A stretch of 64,000 nt of DNA, taken from assembly GCF_019578655.1 (NCBI RefSeq), contig NC_063260.1, positions 3,784,501-3,848,500 on the forward strand. Reading direction: 5' to 3'. A program made the translations under genes and the position numbers. The stretch is from Ricinus communis (taxonomy: Eukaryota > Streptophyta > Magnoliopsida > Malpighiales > Euphorbiaceae). Positions 1 through 12,916 of the stretch are shown in pieces. Below the pieces are notes generated by a model. That model was not told the DNA's origin. It searched no databases and saw only the letters and a program-made list of their open reading frames with translations. The stretch's first letter is position 1. Every line of letters starts with the position of its first letter.

Positions 1-84
1 GTGTCAGGCTTACTACGGGATTCGGTGGCCTACGCCTACCCATTCCCTAGTGCCGGTCACGGGCCCACAGGTGGGGTCGTGACA
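1..84. repeat. Terminal part of an LTR retrotransposon LTR (edge only)
   Basis: The first 84 bases are far richer in GC than what follows. They end in a GGGTCGTGACA-type sequence; read on the other strand they start TGTCACGACCC. Both forms resemble the terminal sequence of many plant Gypsy LTRs (known pattern). The sharp switch to AT-rich DNA after about base 84 suggests an element boundary, with the rest outside the window. Which end this is, and its lineage, cannot be decided here. Confidence 0.4.
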
Positions 85-846
85 TTAATCATGAATCTAT
101 AAGTTTATTTCCTTTAAAATAAATAGGTCAGAACTTACATAAAAACAAGGAAAATTAGATAGACCAATATCTAAAATTAAGTTTATTTTTTTAATTTATA
201 TAATATTTGATTGAAATATATAAAATATATAAAAATTATTTAATTGAAATTTATAAAACATATAAAATTTATTTATAAATTTAAAGTTTATTTATTAAAA
301 TAATTAAATTTAAAAATTTATATAATTAAATTTATGAAATTATTTATAATTAAATTAAATTTTAGCAAAATAAATAGAATTTTCAAATGTACTGCACATT
401 AGTAAGTCGGTATGTTTTATAACACAAAAATATTTTTTACCTTTATCATTTATATTTTATTTTATTTCTCGTTATCTGGTTATAGTAAATATAACAAGTT
501 AGGAGTACATAAATGGTCGATCAGGTTGGAAGCTGAACTAAATAAAAAAACCAAAAAAAAAAAAGATTAATTCTCTATGTTCTAAATTGAGCCAAACTTA
601 GAGAGTAATCCGAACGAAATCTAACAATTCTGGTTCAATTTGATTTTTTAGTTTTCTTTTTCAATTTTCTAGATTAAGTTATAATTATTTTTATATTTTA
701 AATAATATTCATTTAAAAATATTTTATATAACTACTAATAGAAATAATTTATTTTTTCTATAAGTTAATTACGGAATATAAAACTACCTCTATTTCAGTA
801 AAAGATTGAAAGCCAGAAATCAAAAATGGACCTTAACATCCTAATT
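85..846. other. AT-rich intergenic DNA
   Basis: No coding signal, RNA gene or clear repeat unit is visible. The sequence is low-complexity AT-rich DNA with short poly-A and poly-T runs. Confidence 0.6.
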
Positions 847-1250
847 AGGAATGACAAGATGGCGGGTTTGGCCTTCTTCATTCTTGTCCCGTGAGGAGTG
901 TAAGGAGTGGAGTGAGTACAGAATAATTTTTCTTTTCAAATATTTTATTAATTTTTTAGATATATTTATTTAATATCTAAATTATTATTAAAATATAATT
1001 GAAGGAATAAAATATAAATTTAAATAATATTTAATATATTTTAAAAAATTAATATTTATTTACTTATATTTTATAAATAAAATATATAAATATTTCAGAT
1101 ATAGTTTAGAGCAGATTATATGAGGCGGAGACGGGGCGAAGTGGCTTAAACTTATCCCTACTCAATCACTAGTAGCAGAATAGATATTTTCTGCCCCATT
1201 TAGATTGAGTTACAAGTTTATTCATGGGTACAGAGCAAATTGTTATCTCT
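847..1250 (-). mobile_element. Non-autonomous hAT-like element, copy 1
   Basis: Read on the minus strand it starts AGAGATAACAATTTGC and ends near TTGTCATTCCT, giving imperfect terminal inverted repeats. It is clearly homologous along much of its length to the element at 56,943-57,404: shared blocks include AACTATATCTGAAATATTT and a GC-richer CCCCGTCTC-type stretch. No transposase is encoded. I found no convincing 8-bp target duplication here, so this copy is older or edge-eroded. The hAT assignment comes from copy 2. Confidence 0.5.
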
Positions 1251-2002
1251 AATCTCAACTAGATTGACACTTTCTTACTGTTCTCATCATCTAATTGGTT
1301 TTAAGAAAAAAGATTAAAGAAAAAGAATATATTTCATATTAAAGGATAATAGCCTACAAGAGGATATGAAGCTAAAGAATAAAAATAATAGTTTTTCCTC
1401 TTGCAAAAATCATCATAAAAATAAAAAATGAATAAGAGGATATGGAGAAGTATATAAAGAATGTCAAGTTTTTCTCTGACATTTCATATGGTAAAATTTT
1501 ATGAAGTCATGTCATGTTATTTTTCAATAAGAAAATGACATATGACAATATTTATAAAAGTGTTAATTATAATATTTATAAATAAAATAAAATGTAATTT
1601 GAAATGGTAAAGGTTTATAATTTATTTAAATATAAGACTATTATATTCTTAAAAAATAATTATTGTAAATATAATAATTATCATAAATGCTACATATTAA
1701 TAATGAACTTTATTATCTTTTTAATAAAATATATATTTATAAATAATAATAACAATAAATTAGTAAAAGAATAAAAATTTTAAATTTGCATCATAAAAAA
1801 AGTAAAAATATTTTATGACAAAGTTTGAGAATTTATTAGTCAAATATAATAATTAGAAAAAGAGTTCTATCTATATGGATGTGATATTAAAAAGTAATAA
1901 TAATAAAAAATAAATAGCAAAAAGAATCTAATTCTTTAATTATATGGACGTATTTTAATTATAAGGACGTATATTAGTGCAAAATTAAAGTTGACAAATA
2001 TA
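1251..2002. other. AT-rich intergenic DNA
   Basis: No gene or clear repeat was recognised. The stretch contains A-rich and T-rich runs only. Confidence 0.55.
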
Positions 2003-2921
2003 GGAATAAGGTTAAATTTGTCCCTTGAACTTTTAAGAAAAGATCAATTCATCTCTTTTGATTATTTATTTATTTATTAAAATCAGCCGAGGATTTTGCT
2101 TTTTTTAGTTCAGTTCAACTCATAGTGAGTTTCACTCTCTCTAACAAGAGAATGATACAATAAAAAGTAATGAATATTAATATTTAAATTAAATAAAAAA
2201 ATTTAATTTAAAAACTATATACCTCAAGAGCCTAACAATAAATTTGAATATTGCCAACTATATGTTTAGGCCCTGTATACTTTCTCTTTTTCTGAGCTCT
2301 CTCTTTCCTTCATAGACGCAGTCTCTCTCCTCTATTTTTCTTTTTCGATTGGCGTTAGATGTTAAACTCCTATTATAGGCTCTCCTCAAAGTCGCGAGCT
2401 TTTTCTTATCACATGTATTGCTGGAAACAGTCTCGGTTTGTCAATTTAAGGTAGAGGAGATCGTGTCATTGCCGTTCGTGATTCGCCTACTCATCGGTGT
2501 TATTTTGTTAATCAGAGGCTGGTGATCAATTCCTCGCCCCTAAAATCCTCTAGATGAAGGACGACAGCCCCTGATATTGGTGTTTAGTCGATCAACTGGC
2601 TTTGCTAGTGCAAAATGTTTGGCTGCTCGATTCGTCGCCTAGGGTGTTAATGGCGGTAAGGGCGGTGGTAGTGGTGGTAGTGTAAAAGAACTAGAATTTA
2701 TTTATTTTAATTTAATATTTGAGTTATTTTTAAATTATAAAATATATTTTAAGAATTATTAATTCTTCTATTTGTTAAGAGAGAGTGTTTCTCACTCTCT
2801 CAACTAAGAAAAATATTGAACCACAATAGCAAAGTTTTGTATTGATATGAACAAAATAAGTCAAAAAGGGTGAATTGATCTTTCCCGAATAATTCGAGGG
2901 GCAAATTAAACCTTATTTCAC
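2003..2921. mobile_element. Foldback / Mutator-like element with long inverted arms
   Basis: The left arm (about 2,003-2,150) and right arm (about 2,770-2,921) are inverted copies. Both begin AATAAGGTT(A/T)AATTTG and run through a GATCAATTCA block to a CACTCTCTC block. Long arms with unrelated internal DNA are typical of Mutator-like MITEs and Pack-MULEs. AAATATA occurs just outside both ends, but a clean 9-bp target duplication is not visible. The interior (about 2,270-2,690) is notably richer in GC and could be captured host sequence. No transposase is present. Confidence 0.5.
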
Positions 2922-5140
2922 AAATATACATATTTTTTAGATTTATTTACTTTAGCATATAATAAATATAAAAATTTCACAAGAATATATTAAATAATTT
3001 TTATAAATGACTAATATAAATATATATAGAAATATCATAACAATAAAAATACAACTTATATTTATATTAATTTTATTATAAATTAAATTATATATAATAT
3101 ATAAAAATAAAAATTTGAAATATAAAATAAATAAATTAATCATACAATGGAGGAAATTACTAGTTTAATATGAATAGGAAAAAGTCCAGAATGAGCAAGT
3201 GTACCCGCCATCTTATTTCGTTCGCAAAAAGATAAGAGAAACCCTGAAGTTCGTACGATGAAATTAGAAGAGACAAACCAGCCGTTTTCCTAGTCGAACG
3301 ACATAAACCCAATCACACACCAGCCAAAGAATTATGCCAAGTCTTTTAAAAGACTACCTCCCAAAGCATTAAATTTTAATATACGCAATTCAAAAATAAA
3401 TATTATAATTTTTATTAGTTCGATTAAATCGAAACTGGACCAAATCAGAATTATTTTGATCTAGAAATTTAAAATCCAAATTGAAAACGAAATTAAAAGA
3501 ATCGAACAAACAAATTGATTTAATTTAATTTTTCAATTTCAGTTTGATTTTGCTTAGCCTGGAGCATGGGGTTAGCTTTTCCTCCCACTTTTATTCTAGA
3601 TAAATTACTATTAGAATTCTTATGTTTACGTTTATCATATTGGAGTTTTAAAAAAAATAAAATAAAAAAGTGTAGCATATTGTATTTTCTGGCCCCTTAA
3701 GTTGCAACATTAACAAATTTGACGCTTAGATTGTAAAATGAAAGGTGTTTCTAAAATTGCCGTTGGATGTTTAAAAAGTATATTTGAGATTTTTTTGATT
3801 TAATATATTGATTGTTTAGAAAAAAATTTATAAACTGTTTTTTTCATATTCACTTTCTAAAAAGAAATTAAAACCTATTTCTTGCAAAAATAATTTTTAA
3901 AACTCAAAAAATAATATAAAATAAAAACTGAAGTTGGAAAATGCCAAGCGCAGCTCAAGTAATTCAGTACAAACTTTATCTGTTTGGTAGAAAGAAAATG
4001 AAAGAAGAAAGACTGAGAAAAAGTTCTTCCACTCTTTTAACAACCTTGTCAGTATGAGGAGATCTTTTATGAATATCAAATAAGACATCCAGTTAGTACC
4101 CTCTGGCATCATCCTTGAACATTATACAAAAAACCTCAGTGGTTGCTTGGTGTCTTCTTTTAACATTCTACCTATCCAATATAGCCATAGGCATTGGAGG
4201 AGCTTATGTTAACAGGCCTGTCCAAAATTCAGGCGGGTCATTCAGACACCCTGCAGTAAAAAATATATAGATTTTTCTTTATAATTTATTTAATTGGGTC
4301 GAAATTGTTGGTCAACTCTCAAAAAAATAATATCTTCAAATTCGTTTGAATAGTAATCAGCCTTTTTCGGGTTTAGATTCGGATAAATTTAAAGTAAAAT
4401 TACATATTTAAATATAATTTCTTTTAGCAAATTTAAATGGACCAAACAGATACTCAAGCCCGTAAATATGTCTAAATGTTAATAAGAGCTGATGGATACT
4501 TGATTAGTAGATGGTAGAATACCATGATGCTCTGAATACATAGTCACGTGGAAGATGGAAGGTGAAGCATGTAGTTGTCTATCATTTATTTTTGTAGTAA
4601 TATAATTATTGAATGGGTTCAATAATATATATTAAAAACTCATATATATTAAAAACTCAATTCTCAAGAGTTGAGAATATGAGTGATGGATGATTTTTAG
4701 AATAAATATTATAAAATAGTTCTTAGTTGTAGGATTAAACATTGAACATTTTTAATCCAAAAGACCAACATAAGGCGTTTAATATTATGATTAGTATGAG
4801 ATACTAATATATATAGAATGGTGAGTCTCATACCATTTAGTATGAGTTACTAAGTTAATCATTATGGGTCACTTGTGAGACAAGTGAACTGATCATGATT
4901 TGAAGAAATAATGAATCACAAAGATGATATACTTAAATCACTGATTCATTATTAAGTTATGATGGTGTAACTAATTCTCAAACCTGAGGTGACAGAGTTG
5001 TCTCATGAATATATAATTGGAATTTGCTTATGCTTTAGATATCCGTTCATATCTAAAATGGATACTTGCATATAGTGGCTCCAGTTGTATATGCATGGAG
5101 GTAGGTGTTAATCAATAAGGAATCCATTGCCTTGAGTAAA
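2922..5140. other. Gene-free DNA, ending in an LTR-like repeat
   Basis: From 2,922 to about 4,470 no gene is visible. From about 4,480 the sequence becomes less AT-extreme and merges without a break into the LTR-like sequence that continues past 5,141. The left breakpoint of the large tandem duplication falls inside that LTR-like sequence, so its first roughly 660 bp are present only once. Short open frames here have no family resemblance. Confidence 0.45.
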
Positions 5141-6358
5141 CAAGGAGAGTATCCTATGCGATTAGATAACATCTTGACTAAGAAATCATTGACCGAGGTA
5201 ATTATGATTAATGGAAAATAGATTTTTGCATTAATCATATTTAGTCGAGATGTATTCTAGATTTGATCATAGAATCAAGTTAGTGGATTTGACTATTCCA
5301 TGATCCTTACTTGATCGGGATATTGTTCAATGGAAGGGTTTAATTACACGGTAATCATAAATAAAGGGTTCATGGATGATCAATGTCTTTATTATTAATT
5401 GAATAATTATAATATGTTGCTAGATGTCCTTATAGTTTATGGGAACAATTGAAGGACAATTATTTAATGGTTTCGTTAGTTGATTAAAGTATTTTAATTA
5501 ATATTAAAGAGTTTAATATTAAATTTTTATTGCCATTAATAATGAACCTAGAAAGTCACACACAACTCAAGCATGACAATGGATTTGACTTGTACCTCGA
5601 GTAGAAACACTAGCATCTTCCGAAGTTAAAGTCCGTAAATGTCTAACTAATGATAATATATAATTATATAAGTGTTACATATTGAAGGAGCTTGACATAT
5701 GTCATCACAAAAGAGTTTATAATGATATGTATTTAAACGACAACTTGATAGGTGTCATCACAAAAGGTTTTATGATGATACGTATGTCATCAGCAAAAGG
5801 ATTTTATGATGACATATTTTAAGAAAGCAGCTTGACACGTGTTATCATCAAAAGGGTTTGATGATGACGGTGTGCAGCTTGACATGTGTCATCACGAAAA
5901 GCATTTATAATGACATGTATTAAGAAAGTAGTTTGATACGTGGTGTGAATATAGCTTGACAAGTGTTATCATAAAAGAGTGTTGTAATGACATGTATTTG
6001 TAAACTGTACTATATAAGAGAGTTTCTTACTCCTATTATTATAAGAAGAAGAGAGATAATCAACATATTTACTATCATAATAAAGTTATCATAGTAGAAA
6101 ACTTGAGAGAGGAGAAAGAGTTATTCGTCTTCAAGAATTGAATAGCTTTGCTTGAAGTTGGTTGTGTGAGATAGCCTAGAGGATCTGCAATTGCGAATTT
6201 CTATTTGATTCTCTAATAAAAACATCATCAACAATCAAGAATTGAATTCTTCTCTTCAAAGATTGTAGTTTTTTTTTTTTATATTCTTCATGTTCATAAA
6301 AGAAAAGTTATTTCCTTTTTTCAAATTAAATCCTCATTTTCAATATTTACACACATGT
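5141..6358. repeat. LTR-like repeat with promoter-type direct repeats (copy A)
   Basis: Between about 5,689 and 6,006 a unit built around CTTGACACGTGTCATCA and ATGATGACATGTATTTAAG is repeated about five times in degenerate form. It is followed by TATATAAGAG (6,011-6,020), an A/G-rich stretch and a run of T. Direct repeats upstream of a TATA box are typical of the U3 region of LTR retrotransposon LTRs. The sequence extends left beyond the duplication breakpoint to about 4,480. I could not find matching TG...CA ends, a primer site or a coding body, so it is at most a solo or broken LTR. Confidence 0.4.
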
Positions 6359-7192
6359 ACACTGTCTGCTAATTGAATTAGCAAATAGAGTTGTCCACAA
6401 GTAAAAGGTAGAAATGAAGGGTTGTCTCCTACTTCAAGTGGCAGATAGAAAGGGCAAAAAAAAAGGACTGTCCGAAATGAAAGTGGCATACATAAAAAAG
6501 AACAAAAGCAAAAATTACTTTATAGAAGTTATCTTAGGTATTCTAATATTTATCTAATTTAAATTATTTCAATTTTAATTAATTAATATAATTTATTTAT
6601 AAAAAAATTTGAGATGTGATTTACAATTAAAATAAAAATTTAAAAATAAAAAAATTATATAAAATTTTTAACTTGATTCTCTAGTAAGACATTGTCCTCT
6701 AGAAAAATTTATCTATGATGGTAATCCTACTACGTGTGCAGCTAGTGCATGGTTGGAGAGCCATGTGACTAAGATCAAATATCCTAAAAGATTTTGTGAG
6801 ACACAATATTCTTGTTATGCATGTATTTAATCATGTTGGGTATAATTTATTTCTAATATAAGTAGTTTCTTAATTTTAAATTTATATCTTAATTATAATG
6901 CTATTTAATTTAATGACATATTTTAAAAAATTTATAAATAAAATATTAGAATATAAAAAAGATCTCTACAAATTAATTTTTTTACTTTTAATATTTTATC
7001 CACCACTTCAGTTGATAGGCAACTCTTATTGTTTTTTTATTTTTCTTTTTATGTCCGCGGTCTCAAGTGGTGAACAGTTTTTAAATTATTTACACTTCAA
7101 ATTAAGGACAGTTCTTAAATTCTTTTAGCACCATTGTCCACCAAATGGACTAGCAGATGGTCCTATCCGTTAATTCAACTAGCGGACAGCGT
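6359..7192. mobile_element. Foldback MITE-like element (copy A)
   Basis: The left terminus ACACTGTCTGCTAATTGAAT matches the reverse complement of the right terminus (ACGCTGTCCGCTAGTTGAAT) with 3 mismatches in 20. Inverted similarity continues inward through TTGTCCAC and AAGTGG blocks on both sides. The length of about 834 bp and the lack of any coding region fit a non-autonomous DNA transposon. No target duplication was identified. The small open frame at 6,898-7,128 lies inside it and looks non-coding. Confidence 0.45.
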
Positions 7193-7935
7193 CCATATAG
7201 CCAAGAAAAATACCAAGCAGTGTCCACGTAGCCAAAATCCTAAAATGAGAATTAGTTTCAAAACTACCCTAAAACTAAATTTTTGTATAATTTTACTCTA
7301 AAATGATAATTTTCTTTTTTAAATCCCCTAACCTGAGAAAAACCCCAAAATTCTTTCCACATTAATAAGATGCCTATAATATAGAAATTTAAAATTAAAA
7401 TATGAGAATTCAAAGCCTGGGGGAAATAATATCCACTCCAACTTAAAATGTAGTTGAAGTATAATGGAGATCTTTATGATTTTGCTTTAAAATGTGGAGC
7501 CAATGCGAGTCTCATGGACCAAAATAAATAATTTTGAAACAATGATCAACGAAAATATATACTATACTTACATTAAAGATATTTTAGTAATTTATGTTCT
7601 TATTGATTATTACAGTTTCTACTATTACCAGAAAACTGGTAAAAATTAACATGATAACCTCAAAAATGAAATGAAATGAAAGAACTACAAGAAATCCAGT
7701 CAGGATCTGTGTTTTTCCACTGATGAAATCAGCACTGTTAACTAATCCAATGTTATGTACAATAATCCAAGAAACGTCAAGTCACCTGGTTCTAGCTCAA
7801 AAAAATAGAACTGCTAGACAATTAGTTTCTCGCACCCAGTAATGCAGGACAAAAAAATTTCCCAAAACTGGAATCACATATTGGAAGTTGTTGTAGAAGA
7901 TGTGAAGTTTGAATAATTGAACCTTGCATACTCTT
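7193..7935. other. 3' flank of GGP copy A
   Basis: No gene is visible. The roughly 300 bases next to the GGP stop codon are less AT-extreme and probably include the 3' untranslated region. A short open frame at 7,797-8,018 is the opposite-frame shadow of the last GGP exon. Confidence 0.5.
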
Positions 7936-9996
7936 TCAGTGAAAAACTGCACAATCTTGAAGTAAATGCGAGATAGCTTTTGGAGATTGTTGGTCACTGC
8001 AGATTGATTCCTCCGCATGATTTCTGTTATTCTCCGCCAGAACTTCCTCCTGAAAGCCTGCTGCTTCTAAAATGCAGGCTTTAACCTCTTTGAACCTCTC
8101 TTCTGATAGGGAAACCTCGGCAAGCAGTCGCCACGCAGATATTTCTGATGCATCCTCAAAATCCTTTCTTCTCTTTAGCACTATATGTCCACTGATTTCC
8201 CAAACAGCTGGATTTACTTGAATGTCGAGAAGCTCCTGGCTTACTTCACCAAGTGCTTGTTTCTCTGCGTAACACTGTACATTCGCTGATACTGATAAGA
8301 ATATCTTTCAAGAACAAGAAACAGAAAACAACCCTTCAATCTGAATCAGCTTATGAAGTTCATAAGAAAAAACATATTACCTGGGGAAACAGGAAGACTC
8401 TTCTTCCGCATTCAGCAATCAGCACATTGAAGGCAACATTGTTGTTCTGGAGATAAATGCAAGAACTAGCAACTGAATCAGAGAGATCTTGCATTGTATT
8501 TCCACCTTCAAAGACAAGACCTCGTACCGGATAATTCAAAGCTGCGACACAATCACTCCTCTACCTTCTGAACCTTCCACAATCATTATTTTTTTACTTG
8601 GAGCTTTCTCAACTAGGAAAGTTGCGGCCAAGTAATATGCCTGCAAATATTAAAAAATCTCAGGAGTCAGAAAGGACAGTTTCTAATACAATGAGTAGCA
8701 GGGCAATTAGATAGAGAAAGTTACCTGGAAGTGCAGATGATTAATCGTGGCGAAAGCACCCAAACTATTGTAACCGACTCTAAAGAAAGGGTCTGATGCT
8801 TCTTTAGCCAAGTGAACAGCAAGCAAGAAGCTGTCAAGATCGATCCTTTGAGGAAAGCAATCAAGAACACGAGGTATCAACAGAACATGTCCAAACTCAA
8901 TGGGGCTTACCTGATATATAAGGAAAAAAAGAACAGTTGCTAAACAATAATCCAAAATCACCAATCTCATATCAAACCGAAGAATTAGACTAAGTTTGCT
9001 TACATTGATAGCTACAATACTAGGAGAACTAGAGTCATCAGCTGAAGGAGGTGGATTAGGGAAGAAGTGGCTCATGTTTTCTTGGCCTTGCTCGAACCTG
9101 AAAAGCACTTCTTCTTGTCCAATTCTAGTGAAATTGAATTTACTATCATCAAATGATTGAAGTACATTGTCAACCCTGAACTCAGTAGGTCTTTTCTTGA
9201 GATGCCGACCCTCGTTTAACTGTGCAATAAACCCATATTTTCCAGGAATGATCCTTGTCTCACAAGCTGTCACATCATAGCGAAGAAGGCCACGACACAT
9301 TCGATCTTCCCATTGACCCAACAACAGATTGTGCAGGAAACAAATTTGAGGCTGCTCTTTGGAAAATTTCATCTCGCCATTTTGCAATAAATTCTCTCCA
9401 TCTTTCTTAAAGGAATATAAAGGCAAATTTGATCCTGAAAAGACAAAAATAATTATAATTTTGACAGAAGATAATACAGAATACTTATATTTTCCTTTTT
9501 CTTTTCCTCTGTTTCAATAAGACATGATCTAAAATACATTGATGGGATATTGGGTATCTACAACGCAACGGGATGATTTACAAATTATATGCTTATGAAT
9601 TTTATGTAATCCTACAATTAAAAAAAATATATATATTTTTATAGATAATTCATTCAAACTAAAAGGTGAACCAATTGTCAGGTGGTATCTCCATGCTATG
9701 TGAGATTATGCATTTGAAAATTATATTGTGAAAATTCTAAAGTTAATTCTTGCATGCACAGAACGCAAACACACCTATCACTCGGACAAGAGCTCTAGTT
9801 TTATAAGCAGTTTCCAGACAGCTACAAACTAGATTAATCAGAATATGAAAGAAAAAGTAAGGAATTCAGTAAATTATGTACCAGGTAAACAACAGTTTCC
9901 AAGGCAATCACGCCCACACCCTTCAAAGCTTGTATCAGAACTGTCATCCTCCTGATAATTTGAAACCACCGTAGGAACTTTCTTAATAGTTAGCAT
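7936..9996 (-). CDS. GGP (VTC2-like): GDP-L-galactose phosphorylase, copy A (frameshift in exon 4)
   Basis: This enzyme phosphorolyses GDP-L-galactose to L-galactose 1-phosphate, the committed and rate-controlling step of plant ascorbate synthesis. Five coding exons can be read on the minus strand: 9882-9996, 9004-9434, 8725-8910, 8381-8640 and 7936-8274, all with GT/AG introns. The intended product is about 443 residues, normal for the family. It starts MLTIKKVPTVVSNYQ, then has a conserved GRHLKKRPTEFRVD block, and exon 3 ends in HLHFQ (about residues 240-244), the HIT-type catalytic motif. Exon 4 lacks one T relative to copy B (A run at 8,538-8,540), giving a TGA at 8,536-8,538 and loss of the last third. 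That is either true inactivation or an assembly indel. The start at 9,996 was chosen by family similarity; an in-frame ATG lies 71 codons upstream. Confidence 0.9.
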
Positions 9997-12876
9997 CTTT
10001 TTCTTTCTTCCTTTCTTTTTTCTTTCTTTCTCCCTATATATCGAATATATAACACGATAACAATATTGTATTATATACAAATAGGCAGATATATGTTGCT
10101 GCCACCAGCAAGAAAGAGGCGGTTCTTGTTCCAATTCTTGTTGTATTTGGAGGGTTTCTAATCGATCAAGTTCTATTGATATTTGTTGGGTTAGATTCTT
10201 GAGAATCAAAAGGCGTTTTGGTGCTAAATTATATTTGGAATCTTAAGTCAGAATTATTTTTGTGTTGCAGCAATCTCTCTGTTTATGTTACCTATATTTG
10301 GTTTTTCCGGACATTGGCGGTGCCACTACTATAAATGGACACAAAGTATTTTTAGGGACACCGTGGAATGTTCTTTCGTAATCCTTCTGTCTTAGAAGAA
10401 TATCTTTTTATTTTGTCTTAAAATATAGTGCATTTACTTAACAGATATTATTACATGATTAATTTTTATTTTGATGCTTTTAGATTATAATTTTTACAAA
10501 AAAAAGTAACAAAAATTTCTAAAAGATAATAATAATAATAATAATAAAACTGAAAAGCTTTATATTTCTTAATTAATATATAAATTAAATGTGAATTATT
10601 GTGTTTTTGAAAGGAGAGAATTTATTATTTGATAACAAAATGTTTTCCTCGGAAAATTAGGAAGCGTTATGGTCCGAAAACTTGGCACCTCTCGAACTCA
10701 AATCTCAACTTTACAATATTGGAAAAAAGTTCATATTTTTTATAATAAAGACACCCAAGAGAATGATTATTATTCTTTGGCTGCAGTTAAGCTTTCATTA
10801 AATAAAAATCTCTTTCCCCTATTTTGTTTGGAAAGAAATAAAAATGGTGGAAAGAATAAGAAAAAAAACACTTCTTTTTCTATTTTTCTATCCAAAAGTG
10901 AAGAAAAAAAAAACCCTTGCATTTTCTCAAATTATACTGAAACTCTCTTTCCCGTTAGATTCTTTGTCGATCAAGTGTTAGTTTTAATATAAAAAGACAA
11001 AATCACCCTTACTTCTTTTTTCATTTATATTCCTTCTCATTTTCTTTTACTTTCTCAACTATCAAATGCTTTTTTCTCAAAAAGAAAAAAAAAAGTGTAA
11101 CAAATTAATAAACTTATCATCAGTGCCACCATCTCTACCACTACAATCAATTTTTCCGTCAAAACCAATAACTCTATTATGATCCTTAACCATAGATAAA
11201 AATTATGTTGAAGAAAAATAAAGAAGAAAGAGAGAGAATTGCGATTTTTTTATTCAGTGAATCGATTTAATACATAAAATGATTTTCTCCATTCGACGCA
11301 TATATTAAAATTATACTTTCACATAACAACCATCTATATCGTAACAATAATTTCTTTATTGAGATTCTTGTTCAACTAGAAAAATATCAACGGGAAACAC
11401 TTTAAAATTATTTTATTTTCTTTCTTCTAGACATTTTAACAACCACCTATTTCTTTTTTAACCTCAATTTTAATTTACTTAAAAATAGTAAAAATACAAT
11501 AATTACCCACCTAAATAATGGAATTCCAAGCCTCCATCAAAACTTCAAAATCACTCATTTCAACAAAAGCGCAGCCATCAAAACTACAAGTTAAGAAGCC
11601 ATTAGTCGACGCGGGTGGTGAAAACCATTTCAGAGAGCTGAAACACCATGAAACATCAATAGGAGATTGTGGAAATGATTGCGCGGCGTTGGTTAAAGAT
11701 GGCAGTGCAGCATTGCTTAGAGATGGTGAGAGATTGTTGTATTTAACTTCTTCAATCTAAATTTAAAAAGAAAAAGAAAGGGACAAGCATAGGTGGGTAG
11801 TGGCTAAGGTTAAACAAATAGAGAAGAAATGGGTTTTGAAGGGCAAATTATTTTTTTTAATTTCAATTAACAGCTGATTAATATAAAATTTAATGGAAAG
11901 GAAATCTAGTATAATATGACAAAATGCAAGTCGTTTTAATATAGTTTTTAAATATCAAGAATAAATTAGTATAATATAACAAAAAAAAAGGAGATGAATA
12001 GTAATTTCTTTAAAAAAGAAAAATTAATCCAAAATCCTACTATCTTATTATGAAAATTTCATCTTTCCCACTACTTTGAAAATATATGTAGTTTCGAAAA
12101 TCAACAAAAAGATTGGCCCATTTTTCTTGCTTTCTTTCATGAAAGAGATTGTGATGGCTGGAAATACAAAGGGGAGAAAGTGATGATTTTTGTACTGATA
12201 GTATTATGCAATGGGTCCTTGATTGAATATTTGGTCTGTGGTGATAAAGAAAATTCAATGCAAGAGTTCTTAAATTTCTATTTCAATTTTCTTTCAAAAA
12301 TCGGATTGTAAAACACATCTGCAAATATATTCTAAGAAAAGAAAACTGCAAAAAGATACCCTTTCTTTTCTCTCTTCTTCCATTCCATTTTCCGCCGTTC
12401 CTGTCTCTTGCTCTGTCTCCATGTCCACACGGAACAAACTAGCTATCAACTAAATGGAACATAGGCCTTCTGATACATTTGGTAAAACATCAAATGACAG
12501 AAATGAACAAATTATTACATCTTAAGTGGTTACGAAATCCATTTCAAGGGGTCACACAGTGCACTTGACAACGTACTTGGTGGTAGTGGTGGGCGAGGCA
12601 GGCAATAACTAAGGGTTGAGGCAACCAACTATAGTTATTATTATTTTTTATTTAGTAATTTTTATAATTTTAATTTAATTTATCAATTTTTTCTTTTTCT
12701 AAATAATAAGTTTTTATTTTAATTGATTAAATTAATATTAAGTTGGGATGTGAAGAGACTCGTTGCTTATATTTCAAAATTGGAATTCAATTAACAAGTG
12801 GGCCTATTGGATAAAAAAGTTAAAATTCTAACTTTCTGACCCTAGGACATAAGTTTAGGGGTAAATTCAACCTTTG

Positions 12877-12916
<40 letters not shown>

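Noticed and set aside
2952..3143. 63-codon minus-strand frame rich in Ile, Phe and Tyr
   Set aside because: Composition is what AT-rich non-coding DNA gives by chance; no motif, no neighbours and no conserved context.
5689..6006. CRISPR-like appearance of regularly repeated palindromic units
   Set aside because: Units are degenerate, unequal and without distinct spacers, and the DNA is a plant nuclear genome. An LTR promoter repeat is the better reading.
10669..10992. 107-codon plus-strand frame, partly repeated at 25,368-25,643
   Set aside because: The frame ends differently in the two copies because of A-run changes; composition is Lys/Phe-rich low complexity. No support as a gene.
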